Under the pieces are notes generated by a model. The model was not told the DNA's origin. It saw only the letters and a program-made list of their open reading frames with translations, and made no database searches. From Leptoclinus maculatus (taxonomy: Eukaryota > Chordata > Actinopteri > Perciformes > Stichaeidae), in NCBI GenBank assembly GCA_032191485.1, contig JAVDOI010000016.1, forward strand, positions 1,579,081 through 1,643,080: a stretch of 64,000 nt of DNA, in the 5' to 3' direction. This document shows positions 23,201 through 35,700 of this stretch, piece after piece. Position 1 is the first letter of the stretch. Each line of letters opens with the position of its first letter. The translations under genes and the position numbers were made by a program.

Positions 23201-24404
23201 GGGTTGATTTACTGTGGTAGACGCCAGCATGCCCTTGATTGATTCCGCCCAGTCTTTAATGCAGAGAGGGGCTCATTGACATAGTCTGGTCATTTAGCCA
23301 AGTGGATCAGCCTCTCAATACACCATATAGGCAATCAATGAGCTGTAGGAAGAGGCATGGCGCATCATCCCTGTTATTATAATCATGCTCTGTTGCTCTG
23401 TTTGTTAAAAAATGCCCGAACCATTTGACAAGACATTGATCAAACAAGAGGTATTTGAAATGAGACGCTCATTATTTACTAACATGAGATATCGAGTGTG
23501 AAGCGTGGTGGTGTTTGAAAGAATAACAATCTTTGCTTTTTTTGAATAGTGACCTTTACTTTGAAACCACCAACAGATGGCGACAGCCACACGGTGTCCA
23601 CTCTGCTCTGTGTGGACAGACAGCGCTGTCTGGGTGCTGCAGCTGACAAGTAGGCCCGTATTTAGTAGAGGCTAAAGGTTTTATGTAAAGTGTTTCATCA
23701 TCAAATACCTATCCGCCTACTCTCGTCACAGGTGGCAGATAATGTTGCATAAGAATGTTTGTCATTTTGCAAATGGGATTAACGTTACAGCTAACTGAGA
23801 GGAGCCACGCGCATCGCTTGGCATGTCATGAATCAGGCAATTTGCAGGTGAAATATGTCTATTTATTTTTACATTTTTAAATTGCCATGAGCTACTCCAC
23901 GTGCTGCTACAGCCTACTGATCACGTTATAAAATGAGTCATGCTCTTTGCCCTCTCCCATAGTTATATACTGAGAAAAAAACACACATGGCTTAATTTCA
24001 TCAACCGTGGTTACATGTGGCCCGTTTACGTTTTAATTAATGGACTGTAAAAGTGATTACTATTTATCCTTTTTTTATTTTTTTATTCTGTGAGTATATG
24101 AGCTGGACATTTGTTATTAAAAGTAAACATAATTAACACACTATAATAACCCCAAAGAGAGTTGGAGTGAGCGTGCAACTGCAGTGACGGTGCTGCATGC
24201 ACCCATTGGGACCTACATTTTTCCGGTGCTCATTAGTGAGTTAAGTGAGCTTAACGCTAATTGTTTATGTTCTGTGCTGCCGTTGTAATATTACCGTAAG
24301 AAGGGGGCTAGTTCGCTGATAGGAAGGTCTATCTTTGTACATTTATTATAAAATAACTCTACTTTAGCGCGAGTGGTGGTGTGTGTGTGTGTGTATGTGT
24401 ATAT

Positions 24405-24420
24405 GGGGGGGGGGGGGGGG
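24405..24420 (+). repeat. G16 homopolymer
   Basis: Run of 16 G following a GT-rich stretch about 0.5 kb upstream of the gfra1 start. The length is likely to be polymorphic or assembly-sensitive. Confidence 0.9.
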
Positions 24421-24691
24421 TTCTACTCGTGCTGAATGCGCTGCAGACAGCCAACACGTTGGGCTCCAGTTGGATGTGCGCGCTCAGACGCACAGACGCA
24501 AGCATCCCGCTGGCTGGAGTTGGAGGACACTCGCCCGTTTCGCCTCCACCGCAGCTCTGATCCCTTTGTCTCCCGGCGGTGAGAAGACCACCCGCACGGG
24601 AGGAAAATAACGAAGAAGAAGAAGAAAGAACAAATTAAACACTTATTTTGACTGAGAGTCCAATAAACTGTGCAGAATCGGGACTGGACAC

Positions 24692-24710
24692 TTTTTTTTT
24701 TTTTTTTTTT
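24692..24710 (+). repeat. T19 homopolymer in the gfra1 5' flank
   Basis: Run of 19 T, with a G8 run soon after (about 24723-24730), in the presumed 5' UTR or promoter of gfra1. Confidence 0.9.
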
Positions 24711-24746
24711 GGAGAGGTGGTGGGGGGGGGAGGAATTATTTCTCAC

Positions 24747-24917
24747 ATGAGGCGAGCCGGATCCGTTTTGTACAGCGGAGCGCGCACTGCTGCGTCTTTC
24801 CAATGGATTTCAGTACAGTGGAAGTACCCTGGGAATCAAACTACTGTTAAGTCGCTTTTAGCTCGCGAGTTTCGTTCCAACAAGGGTTTATGTTTCACAA
24901 GAAGAGAAGGACGATGA
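24747..24917 (+). other. Upstream ORF overlapping the gfra1 start codon
   Basis: ATG at 24747 opens a 56-residue frame whose TGA (24915-24917) overlaps the gfra1 ATG (24914-24916) as ATGA. A second, shorter upstream frame starts at 24803 and stops at TAA 24848-24850. If this DNA is 5' UTR, both would tax initiation at the main start. Whether it is transcribed cannot be seen from the sequence. Confidence 0.45.
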
Positions 24918-24953
24918 TCCTCCAAGTGCTGTACGTCCTTCTGCCTCTTTTCG
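24914..24953 (+). CDS. gfra1: gfra1 coding exon 1 (signal peptide)
   Basis: ATG with A at -3; encodes 13 residues of a hydrophobic signal sequence plus one base. Donor TTCG|GTAAGT, phase 1. The 476-bp intron 1 is compact. Confidence 0.85.
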
Positions 24954-26594
24954 GTAAGTTTCACGAGATGTATTACCACCAACAGCTGCCCGTTTGATAC
25001 CAATACATCACATAGGCGCGTGCGGTATTTAGTGGCTAAATTGCGAGCGTTGTTAATGAGGGGGCGGGGGGGGGCAGCCCGCCAGAGACAGTGGCTGCTC
25101 GCTGAGAGTCATAACGTGTGGAGGCTACCGTGGTCCAAAGTGCTCTAAATAACAAAGTCAAGCAGGAGCTGCCTCATCAAACAATGAACGCGACAGCAAA
25201 TCTTCACTCGTATCAATCTAAAACTCTGCAAACTAGCTGCGTCACGAAGTTATGAAGTAGTACCAAACTGCTTTCAGTCAGTTGTTACACGCGATGCAGC
25301 CTATAGATTCTCCACGGAGAGTGTTGATAGTCTATAAAACACTCTGCAAGCCGAGGCATTATTATGCTTCACTTTTATTATTATTGTTATTATTATTATT
25401 ATTATTAGAAGTGTCACTTCTGTTTCCAGATGTGTTGTCGTACGCGGAGGAGAACGTGCGTGCCGCTGCCACCCGGCTGGACTGCGTGCGGGCCAGCGAG
25501 CAGTGCCTGAAGGAGCAGGCGTGCAGCACCAAGTACCGCACGATGAGGCAGTGCGTGGCCGGCGGCAAGGAGAGCAATTACAGCATGGTGGCCGCGATGG
25601 AGGCCAAGGACGAGTGCCGGAGCGCCATGGACGCGCTCAAACAGAGTCCCCTGTACAGCTGCCGGTGTAAAAGGGGCATGAGGAAAGAGAAGAACTGCCT
25701 GCGCATTTACTGGGGGATCTATCAGACGTTACAAGGTCAGTTTGGTGCTTTTTGTTGTCAAAAAAAATCAATAATACACACAGATTTGAGCAGATTTTGA
25801 TTTAGAATGGTGTATCAGAGTAAGGTATAATTGTATAAAGGTCTATTAAAGAATAAACAATGGCACAATATTTGTGCTTTTCTGCTAGAGGGGTGTGCTA
25901 TAAAACATCTGCTTAAGTCCCTCAGGGGTCTTTGTTTGGGTGGACTGCTACATTTACAGTATGCCCTGCAGCTATTAATGTGAAATGGGCATTCTCCATA
26001 GGTTTTCTAATCTGCTCAGTAGAGGGGTGAGGGGGATTAGTTGGCCCCCGGCTCCTCCCACTGTTGTATGGAGTGGGCCCCGTCAGTCCTCCCCCCCCCC
26101 CCCTCCCCTTCCAGCTCTATGACCCTCCCCATCCCTGCTACACCACAAACACAGAAACTCCAAAAAAAAGTAGCACACAGCTTTTTATCTATTAGCAGTC
26201 CAATGCGTTCACGGACGATCACTCAGCTTTCACTCAAATTCGTCCCCCCGTCTCGGTTCACCGCCATGAGATACTGTTTGACCTCCCAAATCACTTTCCC
26301 TGAAGGTAATGGAGCGTGAAGCCCCTCAGCGCTGGCACTGCCATCTTTAAGTGTTGATCATAGCAGGGGGGGTGGGTGGGGGGGGGGGGGGGGGGGCTTT
26401 TAGTCCCTAAACTGCATCCAGCCCGTTGCCAGTGGGTCGGCTTCCAGTTGCGCAACACAGCTGACCAACCTGCCTAATCAAGCGTGGGGCTGTGTGCCAG
26501 CGTGGATATCGACTGACCCAAATAACCCGTGTCACTTGCAAGCTAATGTGGGGGGTGAAAGATGAAAAACACAACAGGAGGGTGTTCAAAACAG

Positions 26595-26677
<83 letters not shown>

Positions 26678-26791
26678 CATCTATCTAACATCTGCTTGTC
26701 TTCATCGCAGGTAATGACTTCTTGGAGGATTCTCCGTACGAACCCATGAACAGCCGTCTATCTGACATTTTCCGCCTGGCTCCCATCATAG
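24914..26791 (+). CDS. gfra1: gfra1, GDNF family receptor alpha-1, 5' part (3 coding exons; runs off the window)
   Basis: Exons 24914-24953, 25430-25735 and 26711-26791 join in phase to 142 residues. They encode the signal peptide (MILQVLYVLLPLF and on) and the first cysteine-rich GFRalpha domain, with cysteines at 32, 39, 45, 55, 76, 91, 93 and 103. CSTKYRTMRQCVAG, EAKDECRSAM, CRCKRGM, EKNCLRIYW, and EDSPYEP with RLSDIFR in exon 3, follow GFRA1 rather than GFRA2, which lacks the EAKDECRSA form. N63 is in an NYS sequon. GFRA1 is a GPI-anchored co-receptor that presents GDNF to RET. The a or b teleost paralogue is not resolved. Domains 2 and 3 and the GPI signal lie beyond 64000. An in-frame ATG at 24890 would add eight residues, but it has a poor context (T at -3), and the 24914 start fits human better. 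Confidence 0.95.
25375..25407 (+). repeat. (TTA)n tract before the gfra1 exon 2 acceptor
   Basis: Imperfect TTA/ATT trinucleotide run ending 22 bases before exon 2. Confidence 0.9.
25430..25735 (+). CDS. gfra1: gfra1 coding exon 2 (GFRalpha domain 1)
   Basis: Acceptor TCTGTTTCCAG, donor CAAG|GTCAGT. 306 nt encoding residues 15-115 with all eight domain-1 cysteines. It is noticeably richer in GC and CpG than its flanks. Phase 1 at both ends. Confidence 0.97.
26090..26103 (+). repeat. Poly-C run in gfra1 intron 2
   Basis: About 13-14 C, continued by further C-rich sequence. Confidence 0.85.
26366..26396 (+). repeat. G-rich run in gfra1 intron 2
   Basis: G7-T-G3-T-G19-like tract, long enough for G-quadruplex formation on the coding strand of the transcript. 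Confidence 0.9.
26595..26687 (+). repeat. (ATCT)n tetranucleotide repeat before gfra1 exon 3
   Basis: About 23 ATCT units with one ATCC variant near the end, 23 bases upstream of the exon 3 start. It supplies a pyrimidine-rich but repetitive acceptor region. Confidence 0.97.
26711..26791 (+). CDS. gfra1: gfra1 coding exon 3
   Basis: Acceptor TCATCGCAG, donor ATAG|GTAAGA. Encodes residues 117-142 (NDFLEDSPYEP, then RLSDIFRLAPII). It ends in phase 1 just where mammals splice in the optional 15-nt DVFQQ mini-exon. No downstream gfra1 exon was recognised in the window. Confidence 0.95.
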
Positions 26792-29700
26792 GTAAGAATT
26801 AAAGAAATCTGTTCCTGTGGAGGCTTTTCACTCCGTCCCTTCGGATTTTATTTTTAGTTTTCCATTGGTCACCCATCTCAGTCGAGATAGGATTAAGCTC
26901 CAAGCTGTGCATGCTCTCACCGAAGGTTATCTGTGTGTCTAGTGTGTATCCTCCCTCATCCTCTCCGCTATCTGTCTTTCTTTCTCTCCGCTTGTTCTCG
27001 CCCCAGCAACACTGCATGCTGGCTGGAAGTGACCTTGCATGGGGAGCTATAGTTCTGAGTCCCATCAAGCGGTGGAGAAATGCTGCAGATGTAGAGGGAA
27101 AGGCTCTGTTGTCGTGGGTGTGTTTTCGCTGCGGGTCGTGGCGAGCTTCCTCTTGTGGCTGTCTGAATCCACTTGTTGAAAAGGACTCGCTCTGTGAGTA
27201 AACGCGGGAGAGCGTGATGAGCATTTTTCTCTTCTCCTTCCGTGTGTGTGTGGCAGCGACGCCGACGAGAGCCTCTAGATGGCGATGTTATTCCCTGCTT
27301 CAACAGCCACTCTGTGGACCCACAGTTTGAGGCTGTTGAGGCTATTTGAGAGCCTGATCTATGAATGTGGCACGATTCATGTAGCTGCTCACATTTTCAT
27401 TATCACACCGCAGGTGATGAGTGGTGTGTCAAATCAAACAGACGCGCTCTGCCTCCACATCCTCGGAGAACAAGGCTGGTATTTTGACCCCTTTTGATGA
27501 AGAGGAGCCTTTTCTCTCTGTATCCTCAGTAAATGTTATCTCACAATGGGCCGATGTGCCCTAAACCAATGTGTCTCCTATAGCAGGGTGAGATCATGAT
27601 GTGGGTGGCGAGATAGAGATGAACAAAATCTTGGCCCAGGGTACCGACTTCATGACCAATTTGCTGTTTCTAAAGAGACGCCGGCTGAGAAAAGACAAGC
27701 TTGTTGTGTAAAGAATATTCTCTCCTCTCCACGACTCTCTATAGAAAAAGAGGACTTTCACGGGAGACACCACGCCACGCCACACTTTATATATGTCTCT
27801 GACCCCTAATACGCCAAGCCAGCGAGTCCCGGAAAGGACCAGACACCCAGAGGCCATCGGTGCGGCACAGAATCATAGTTCACACATCTCAGGCAGCTGA
27901 CATCTATCGCCGGTCTGAGCTGTGGGTTCCAGGAGTGGGAACAGACAGATTTATGGTGTCATTCTCATCGTGAAGGCAGGCACTCCTTATTTAATGTCCG
28001 AATGCCACTTGATGTTGATCGATTGGCTTTGCATATACTGTATATCTCTCTTTGTAAGCGGCAAGAGATCAGACATCATATCAGTGTGAGAGAGTCATTG
28101 AAGGACATTTATGGAGAGCAGGGTTGCCCCCCCCAATGATTATTTTCATTAATGATTAAGCCTTTGGTGCCCTCAAATTGCTTGTATACCCAAAGGTATT
28201 TACAACGATATCAACAGGAAGTCCTCACATTTGAGAAGTTGGGAAACATTTGGCATTTCCTTCCTTTCTAAATGACACATTTGTGTTTCATTTTCTATCA
28301 ACTTCAGTGCTTCATGCCCTTCGGTTTACAACCGTTTTGACACGTGACCTCTTAGAATAAAGAATGATCTATATGGGAGTAGTTTTGATATGAGTGATTT
28401 TTGATTCATGAGTTGGATTTTAAGGGTTTTTTATAAGTGGAAAAATCAAACATTTCAGGAAAGTCAGAAAAAAAATAAACGTTATATTGTGTAACAACGA
28501 ATTCTTGAACCACTGGACCAATCAACATAGTTTTCCCAGTGCTAGTTCAAACACCTGTCCATGGTGATTGACACCTTTGCATTTATCTCTCTTTTGACAT
28601 AACATTAGATCCTGGGTCTGTCATTAAAGTGCAGTTATGTGGAGCATTACTTTCTTTACTTTATAGTAGTAACTACAGGTGGATGAGAAGTTGGTGAACT
28701 AGACCAGCGGAATGGTGGTAAGCATATAAGACAAAGCAGAGAGGGATAAAGCTAGAGTGAGAATAGCATCTGATCATTAGAGGAGAATTGTCAGGCAGGA
28801 GCCGGGAATGGAGGGGTGAGGGGAGGGGGGGCTGTAGGGGGTGAGGGTTAATTAGCGAATAGCAGGGTGAGGCTAAGAGGACGCGGAGCACAGACTCCTC
28901 TGCTCTTTCTGTGTGAAATTAAAGGGCAAGGTGACAGGAGAAGGATCCAGGCAGAAATGATTAGAGCTTAGAGCTCGTTTTTTGATCACTCAGACAACCC
29001 CCGTTACGTGTCCGCCGAATTAAGCAGAGAACTCGAAAATTGACACGCAAAAAAGCCACGAAAAAAAAAACATACGTAGTTTGAAAGGGGGAACCAATAT
29101 GCAAAGTGCTCTCTGGGGATTCTCATTTTTATATTATGCAAATGTGTAGATATCACCTCTGTGCCTATTTAATTTCCCTAATGACTCCAACATTACATGC
29201 ACAATTGTAAGAACAATGCAAACAAGTCTTGAATGCACAAGTGAAATGTGTGTGTGTGAACTATAACTGCACAGTAACAAAAGATATTGGGGGGAATTGT
29301 TTCTCACATAACTTTATGTTGGAGGTGATATTAGAGTACAGTACAGTATAGCCAATGTGATTGCTTTTTTTTCACTGTATGTATGTGTGGGAGGTCTCTG
29401 TACATTTTCTTAGGTGCCCTAAATCACTTGTACATCTAATCTGTCTTTTACATACCTTCAAATTCATGCTTAAAGATGAAATATTCATGACAATTCCTTT
29501 CCCTACTTAATATTGAAACTATTTTATTCATGCAGAATGCTCTCAGGTCCTCAGACTTAGGATCCGAGTCAGCAATCTGTGCTTCCCCCCCACCCCCCCA
29601 CCCCCTATTTCACGAGGCTTTTCTGAACGAGTCTCATGTCTGTCTCAGTAAGGCAGCAGGACTCAGTGATCCGGGGCTATAGGAACAATAGGCAGCCACG

Positions 29701-30639
29701 ATGATCCTATAATTCCATAATCGGCCCCATTTCTCCTGACTGAAGTGACTTAATCTCCAGTGACACCCATACATACAGAGCACAGACACTCAAACACACA
29801 CTGCTGAGCCCTGAACACCTGTTCCCAATGAAATGCCCAAAGGCGTCAGTCCGATTTCATTAGAGAGACACAAGAACACTGTGTGTGTGTGTGTGCAACT
29901 GAAGTGAATAATATGCATTGTGTTTGCTGATTTACACAAATCATAATCACACTCAAAAACTTAAGATTTGAACATTAAGGATTAAGGTAAACAAGGTTCT
30001 CGGAGTTCATGTGTGGAATAGAAAACGCGTCATTGAGAGAATAATCCAGAAAGTTCTAGCACATCTTGCGCATGGTCCTTTTCATCACCACACCACCGTT
30101 GCTCTTTTGTCTTTATGTTTCTGTCTTAATCACAAATCATTAGTCACAGTAAATATCCGAAAGTGGCTTTAAACATGTTTGATAAATTATATATATTGGA
30201 TACGATATTTTTAAAACCCTGACATTGTAGAAATCTTTAATAATCAACTGTAACTAAACTTTGATTGAAACATTCAAGCTAATATATGTACACACACCCA
30301 CACAGGCAACACACAGCAGTTCCACTGGGTTGATTTAGCTAATCATTTTCACATCTTTACTGAGTGGACAGAGTGCCTTTACCTCTGGGGTTGAGTCCAG
30401 TGAGTCACAGTCGAGTGTGGGCAACTCATTTTTCTCTGCACCAAAAAATGAGCAGCGACTGTCGCAGTGGTCTACGGTGGTTAAATTCCTCAGTAGTGCT
30501 GTCAGAAAGGCCCCGGTAAAATGTGGAAAAATACTTCGGCTAAATGGCCAGATATACTGCAACAAGAAAGCCAGCAAGCTGACTGTGTTATTGTGATTAT
30601 CACATGGCATCAAAATGTCTTATTCAGTGTTCCATGGTA

Positions 30640-30780
30640 CTTAGCTCCGCCCTCTATTGTCACTTCTGGTTGCAAAGAAAAAACTACCAAGATGGCGATG
30701 ACCAAAATGCCAAACTCAAGGCTTCTAAACTGTAGTACACAAACCAATGGGTGATGTCATGGTGACTACAGTCCATGTTT
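30640..30780 (+). repeat. Dispersed teleost repeat
   Basis: The words AAGATGGCGATGACCAAAAT, CCAAACTCAAGGCTTCTAAA and ACCAATGGGTGATGTCATGG occur in an order I recognise from an abundant percomorph repeat. The ends and the family name are uncertain. Confidence 0.55.
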
Positions 30781-32689
30781 TTTTCATGCTTTCCATTACA
30801 GGTTTAATTCAGTCTCCTTGCCCAACAAAATATCTCTGCTCAGTCCTTTCGTCTTCTTCTCTCTGTCTCTCTTCAGCAGCTCTGCCTGTTGTGATGTTTC
30901 AGTTTGAGCGTGTTGGCTTCACTTTACATTGAGCATGCATGGCATACATAAACATGCCTGTGTAAACATGAGAAGCTAGATCCGAGTGGATTCTTCCTCA
31001 TTGAATGTGTTGCATTTTCATTATTCCTTGTCCTTGCAAGATGCTCGCTTTGGAAGATGCCAGCTGCTTTTTTTTTTTTTTATATATAAATGGGTAAACA
31101 AAAAGGTAGACGTCACGCTGAGCAGAAAAACAATCATTTTCTCTCCCACCGCATGAGTTCATATAAGCTGAGAGGAAGGAGAGAGCAGAGTTTAGATGAA
31201 ATGGCTGCCTTGCTCTTTGCCAGTTGCCCATGTTTATGAGTCAATGATCCATGCAGGAGGGGAGAAACACAGAAACAGAGAGCATTATTCTGGGATTCAA
31301 GTGGACTTTGAATTACTGCCACACCGTTTGGCCCAGGCTACTGGAAAATCAAAGTGGTGTCGGAAATGGATGAAAAAACACAGCCTGGGTAGTTTCGTAT
31401 TACTGTATTCATGAACACTTTGCTGTTCCAGGTACCTTTCGTGTCCCTTTCAAACATTCCGTCTCTTGATCTACTACTTCTTGTCCTTCAGCATCGTCTT
31501 TGAATACCTAAAAAGAAAAGCTCTCCCCATTTTCAGGAGTTCTCATTTTTAGAGCCGATGCACAACTGAGGTATGCCTCACTGAACACAAAAACAACATT
31601 TCTACATCTGGGAAATAGGTGATTCGAACTAGTTTCAAAAAGATTATTGTACATAATTGAACTGTTTGCAGATAAAAGACTGTTTTATTTGGTGAGCCAA
31701 TAGTCATTTAGCACAAGTGCGATGAAGGGTGACACTGACCAAAAGTGACTAAAGGTAAATACAGCAGCTGTGGCTAAATGACGGGGTGGCAGTGGGTAAG
31801 AACCGAACAGATTCCTGTGAATACAGATGAGTTCATACAACTATCATACTCACTGTGGCCTTGCGGACTGACCTTTTACACTTGTTTGGCAGTTTTGAAG
31901 TGATAATACAGCATTCAGGTTGGCAGCACTTATCTGTCAACACGGCAGTGCGATGCTGTAAACTTGTCCCTCTCTCCTCCGTGTCTTTTCCTTGTCCTTA
32001 CATGTCAAGGGTTGTCTCACTTAGATGCAACTAAATCTGGACAGATTTTGAACGTTGGAGCCCTTTATCTCCGACTTGTGTTCTACCGGCGGCTATGCAG
32101 TAATCAGTAAACGGTGTTCTCTGGCTTATGAAGACGGTCGGTGTGTGTTGATGTCTGTTTTGACTTAAAATCTCTCCTTAAGCTCCGTCCTCCTCCCCAG
32201 TTGGCTGGTACAGCGGCGCTCTGCGCATCACCCACTCACCGCTCATAAGCCCCAATACACCAAAGCTCAATATTGTGTCTTTTCCACGTGTCAAGACTTC
32301 AAACGCATCCCTCCTCCCTCCTACAACCGAAGTCAACCTTGAAGCGCGGTTGCGGCGCCGTGTGTGCGCGGGTGTTTTGCGAGTGCGAAAACATCTGTAA
32401 GTGCGTGGCCCCGGCTGTCAAGCCGAGGCAAGCGCTTCAAATCCCCCTGTGCAGACACGCAGGGGCTGAGAGGCTGTCAGCACCACTCAACCACTGGCTG
32501 CAGAGGAAGTCACTCTCATTATGAGCTGCCAATGTTTAGAGATAAGAGTGACTTCCGCTATCTCTGTCCCTGCTTTGTGTGTGCCTGCATAGTGTGTGTG
32601 TGTGTGTTTTTGCGAGTGCGAGATAGAGTCAGGGAGGGATTGCAGAGGAGTCGCAGAGGGAGAAACGTAATTTATTGTGCTGTATCTTT

Positions 32690-32691
<2 letters not shown>

Positions 32692-32720
<29 letters not shown>
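32692..32720 (+). repeat. (GA)n microsatellite
   Basis: 14 perfect GA units in gfra1 intron 3. Confidence 0.95.
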
Positions 32721-32723
<3 letters not shown>

Positions 32724-35700
32724 CCTGCCTGTTCTCTTAACTTTATTTCTCTGCCTTTATTTATCCAGAGTTGGTCGACTGAGCACACTTGCTCTTTTTT
32801 TTTTGTGCCATTCCCCGCTTCACGCTTATTCAGTCAAATGCATTTATATAGCTGGGAGTTGCTCTGGATATAAACTACACGGTTTGCCACCAAGCAGATT
32901 TAGTGTTTTACTTTACAGAAGTTTTGGAAGGAGTGGGCGTCTACCCACCTTGTGATGCACCAATGGGATGGACTGCATTGTGATTGGCTCCTGACCCTTA
33001 TTTAAACGGATCACGAGAGCAGTCCTACAAGACCTTAGGATTGTTAAAACCTCCAGAGACACCCTGCACAGCTGATGGTCCATCACACACAATGAGGATG
33101 TTTTACTGTCAGAAAGGAAAGAGCTCGTATTTAAGAAAACACAGGCGACGATAGATGACTCAAATCCCTGAAGAAAATGTCATTAAAACAGCATCATTAG
33201 AAGAGATTGTTTTTCTTTTTCTGTATGTCAGTCACATAACATCTCTCAGTCTAGTCTGACTCACAGCAACTTCACCTTACATTGGATGTCTTTCCAGACA
33301 GCTTCATCCTGAGTGCTTTTATTTTCCAGCTTTTGACGCCACATGCGTTTCGGCTGCTTCTCTCTAGTTCACAGCAGAAATAGACAGTGAAAACTGTCCT
33401 TTGACAGTATATCGACATCATAGCAACAACATTACTAAAGTTTCGATGTCTATATCTGCAGAACATGTCACAGGCATGAAAAATGTTCATATTTTTTGTG
33501 AACTCAACCTGTTTCCGTTTCAACAGCACAATGCTTTTATTCTGAAATCTTTGTACGGTGTTGTGGAAAATGCACTTGCTCGGAGTACCGGATTTTAATC
33601 GTGAACTATTATAAATATTTACGGGTCGTGACAAAATGAACAGACCTCTCTCAACCTTTTTCTGTCTGACATAGATTTGACATTCATAATGATATGAAAT
33701 GAAACATTCTGGCCATTATGAAAGGCAAACTTGATGTATTTAAGTGTTCTGTAGTACACTGACAGGACGTGTTTCTGGTGTGCATCCCTTCACTGTGTCC
33801 ATCCATCCATCACGCGGGGCCCCGACGCATTAGATCAAATCTGTCCCACTAGATCTCGTTGCCCCCGTCCCCCTGCACCGGAGTTTGTTTTGTTAAAGAC
33901 TCCCCAAATCCACTGCCGACATTACCGTCCCTGCGCCTTGTCTCACATGAAGCCTAATCAATACGGCGCCGTGTTAGATTGGAAACTCGAGGCTGTGTCT
34001 ACAAGAATCCATCGATTTATCTCTCTCCCCCCCCCCACCGTTCCCCTCCTTCTTTTCCGCCCAACTTATTCCGCTCAGGTCGGGATCAAAGGCTTTATCC
34101 TTCAGCGAGGTTCGAGGTGTACAGTTCCAGACTGAGCTTTGTTTTTGTGCTCTGAGAGAGAAAAACGTGGCCTGTTGGGGATTTGTGTTTTCGCTGACCT
34201 TGTCTCATCCATGTACAGTTGATTTTTTTAGCACAACGTGTGCAGCAATGTGGGCTAGTCAGAGATTCCAAGACATGTATGAGCGTATTTCAGTTAAATA
34301 TGAATGGATTGAAGTTGTTGGTGGTTTCGGAGGAAAGGCAAGGCTTCAGGAAAATCTCTCTACGCTGTGGAAGAACGCTTATTCAGATTAGCTGTCAGCT
34401 TGCATTGCAACCGTACTGTGTTATGCAAGCAAGGACTAAAACCCGGTACAGATTCAATCCAAACACTTAAGGCAAGGTCAAGAGAACACCTTTACCTTCC
34501 GTCACCCTCATTCCCACCATGCCTTTTGATCTCCTCCTTATCCATCCAGCTACTCGTCAGCCGGCCACTTAATTCACCACACTGTTTCAAAAGTGAGTGA
34601 TCCAGCTGTGGGCCTTTTGGCAGAATAATTTCCAACAGCAGCCATATCATCAGGTTGCCAGTCCAATCACTGGCGGGCGCACCATGGGCCAAGAAAACCA
34701 TTTAGTTAAAGGTGACCACATTTGAGTCCCTCTGAGAGGCCTTTGATTGGATGTGAAGTGGAGGGGTGATTCATCATACTTAATAAATGCGGTCGACAGC
34801 TCAAATCAGCGGGGGGGGGGAGCGTGTGCCAGGTCTGCCTCCCGCCGCTGCTTTATGCTGCATGCAAATGTGGACAATTAACTTTTCACATACACAGTTG
34901 CAGACTCCCACGCACAGACAAGAGTCACACACAGATAGGTGCGCACATGCAGTCAGGGGGCGAGACTCGCAGGGAAACGGATGGATCGCACACACATAGA
35001 CAGGTTTAACTTTAGGTTTAAGAAATAACGTGTGATTTAGATGTCCCGACACCTTTGCATGGTGTGGTGAAACCGTTTATTTTATGCGGTGTGATATGCA
35101 GATATTAGATATAAGTAAACCTGGGCAGATGGTGCACGATGGATGTTCAATTACCTGTTTTATCAGTGAAACTGAGGTTATTTCTACTCTAGACATCGAA
35201 AACATCTCTTCACTTTTCAACCAAATTCAGCTCAGTTTTAAGTTGTGAAGTTAAACCTGGGACGTTTTCAAGTCTTTTTCCACCTTTAAATATAGTCCTT
35301 TAAACACTGTCGAGAACCTTTTTGCCCAGTTTTAACAATGTCTGGAGCTGAAAATCACCAAACCAATGCTTACACATGCCTGCCTGTTTGCACATTGACA
35401 TAGTTAACTCTTTCCACTGCGTTTAAATGTGTCAAATAACTCGGTTTGAGTCAACAAAGAAGAGGACATTGTTTCAGCGTAGTTAATCACGACGTGTTAT
35501 AATCACGTCGGGCTTTTCTTGGCCCGGCCGCTGGCGGGTCATGACCGACCACCGGCAGGTGCGCCAAAGCCGCGGCCTTGTGTTTAAGCCCTCAGCTGCA
35601 CCCAGTCAACTCGCTGGATTAAGTCGCCTCGGCTCGTGGCCGTCGTGTCTTAATAGAATTTCATACTCTACCAAAGTAAACCGGGGCTGGACTGAGCTAT

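Larger units (their letters stand above)
22306..24746. other. Divergent intergenic region between ccdc172 and gfra1
   Basis: Contains a (GT)n microsatellite at 23153-23198, a GT run near 24379-24399 and a G16 run at 24405-24420. The stretch 22740-23410, apart from its GT repeat, is complex AT-rich sequence with many homeodomain-like AATTA/ATTGATT words and could hold shared enhancers. No exon was recognised. Confidence 0.5.

Noticed and set aside
24890..24913. In-frame ATG eight codons upstream of the chosen gfra1 start
   Set aside because: It has a weak context (T at -3, T at +4), and the added residues are basic rather than part of the signal sequence that aligns with human GFRA1.
25282..25429. 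Open frame extending upstream of gfra1 exon 2
   Set aside because: This is intron 1 sequence. The TTA array reads as poly-Leu, and the TTTCCAG acceptor at 25429 joins exon 1 in phase.
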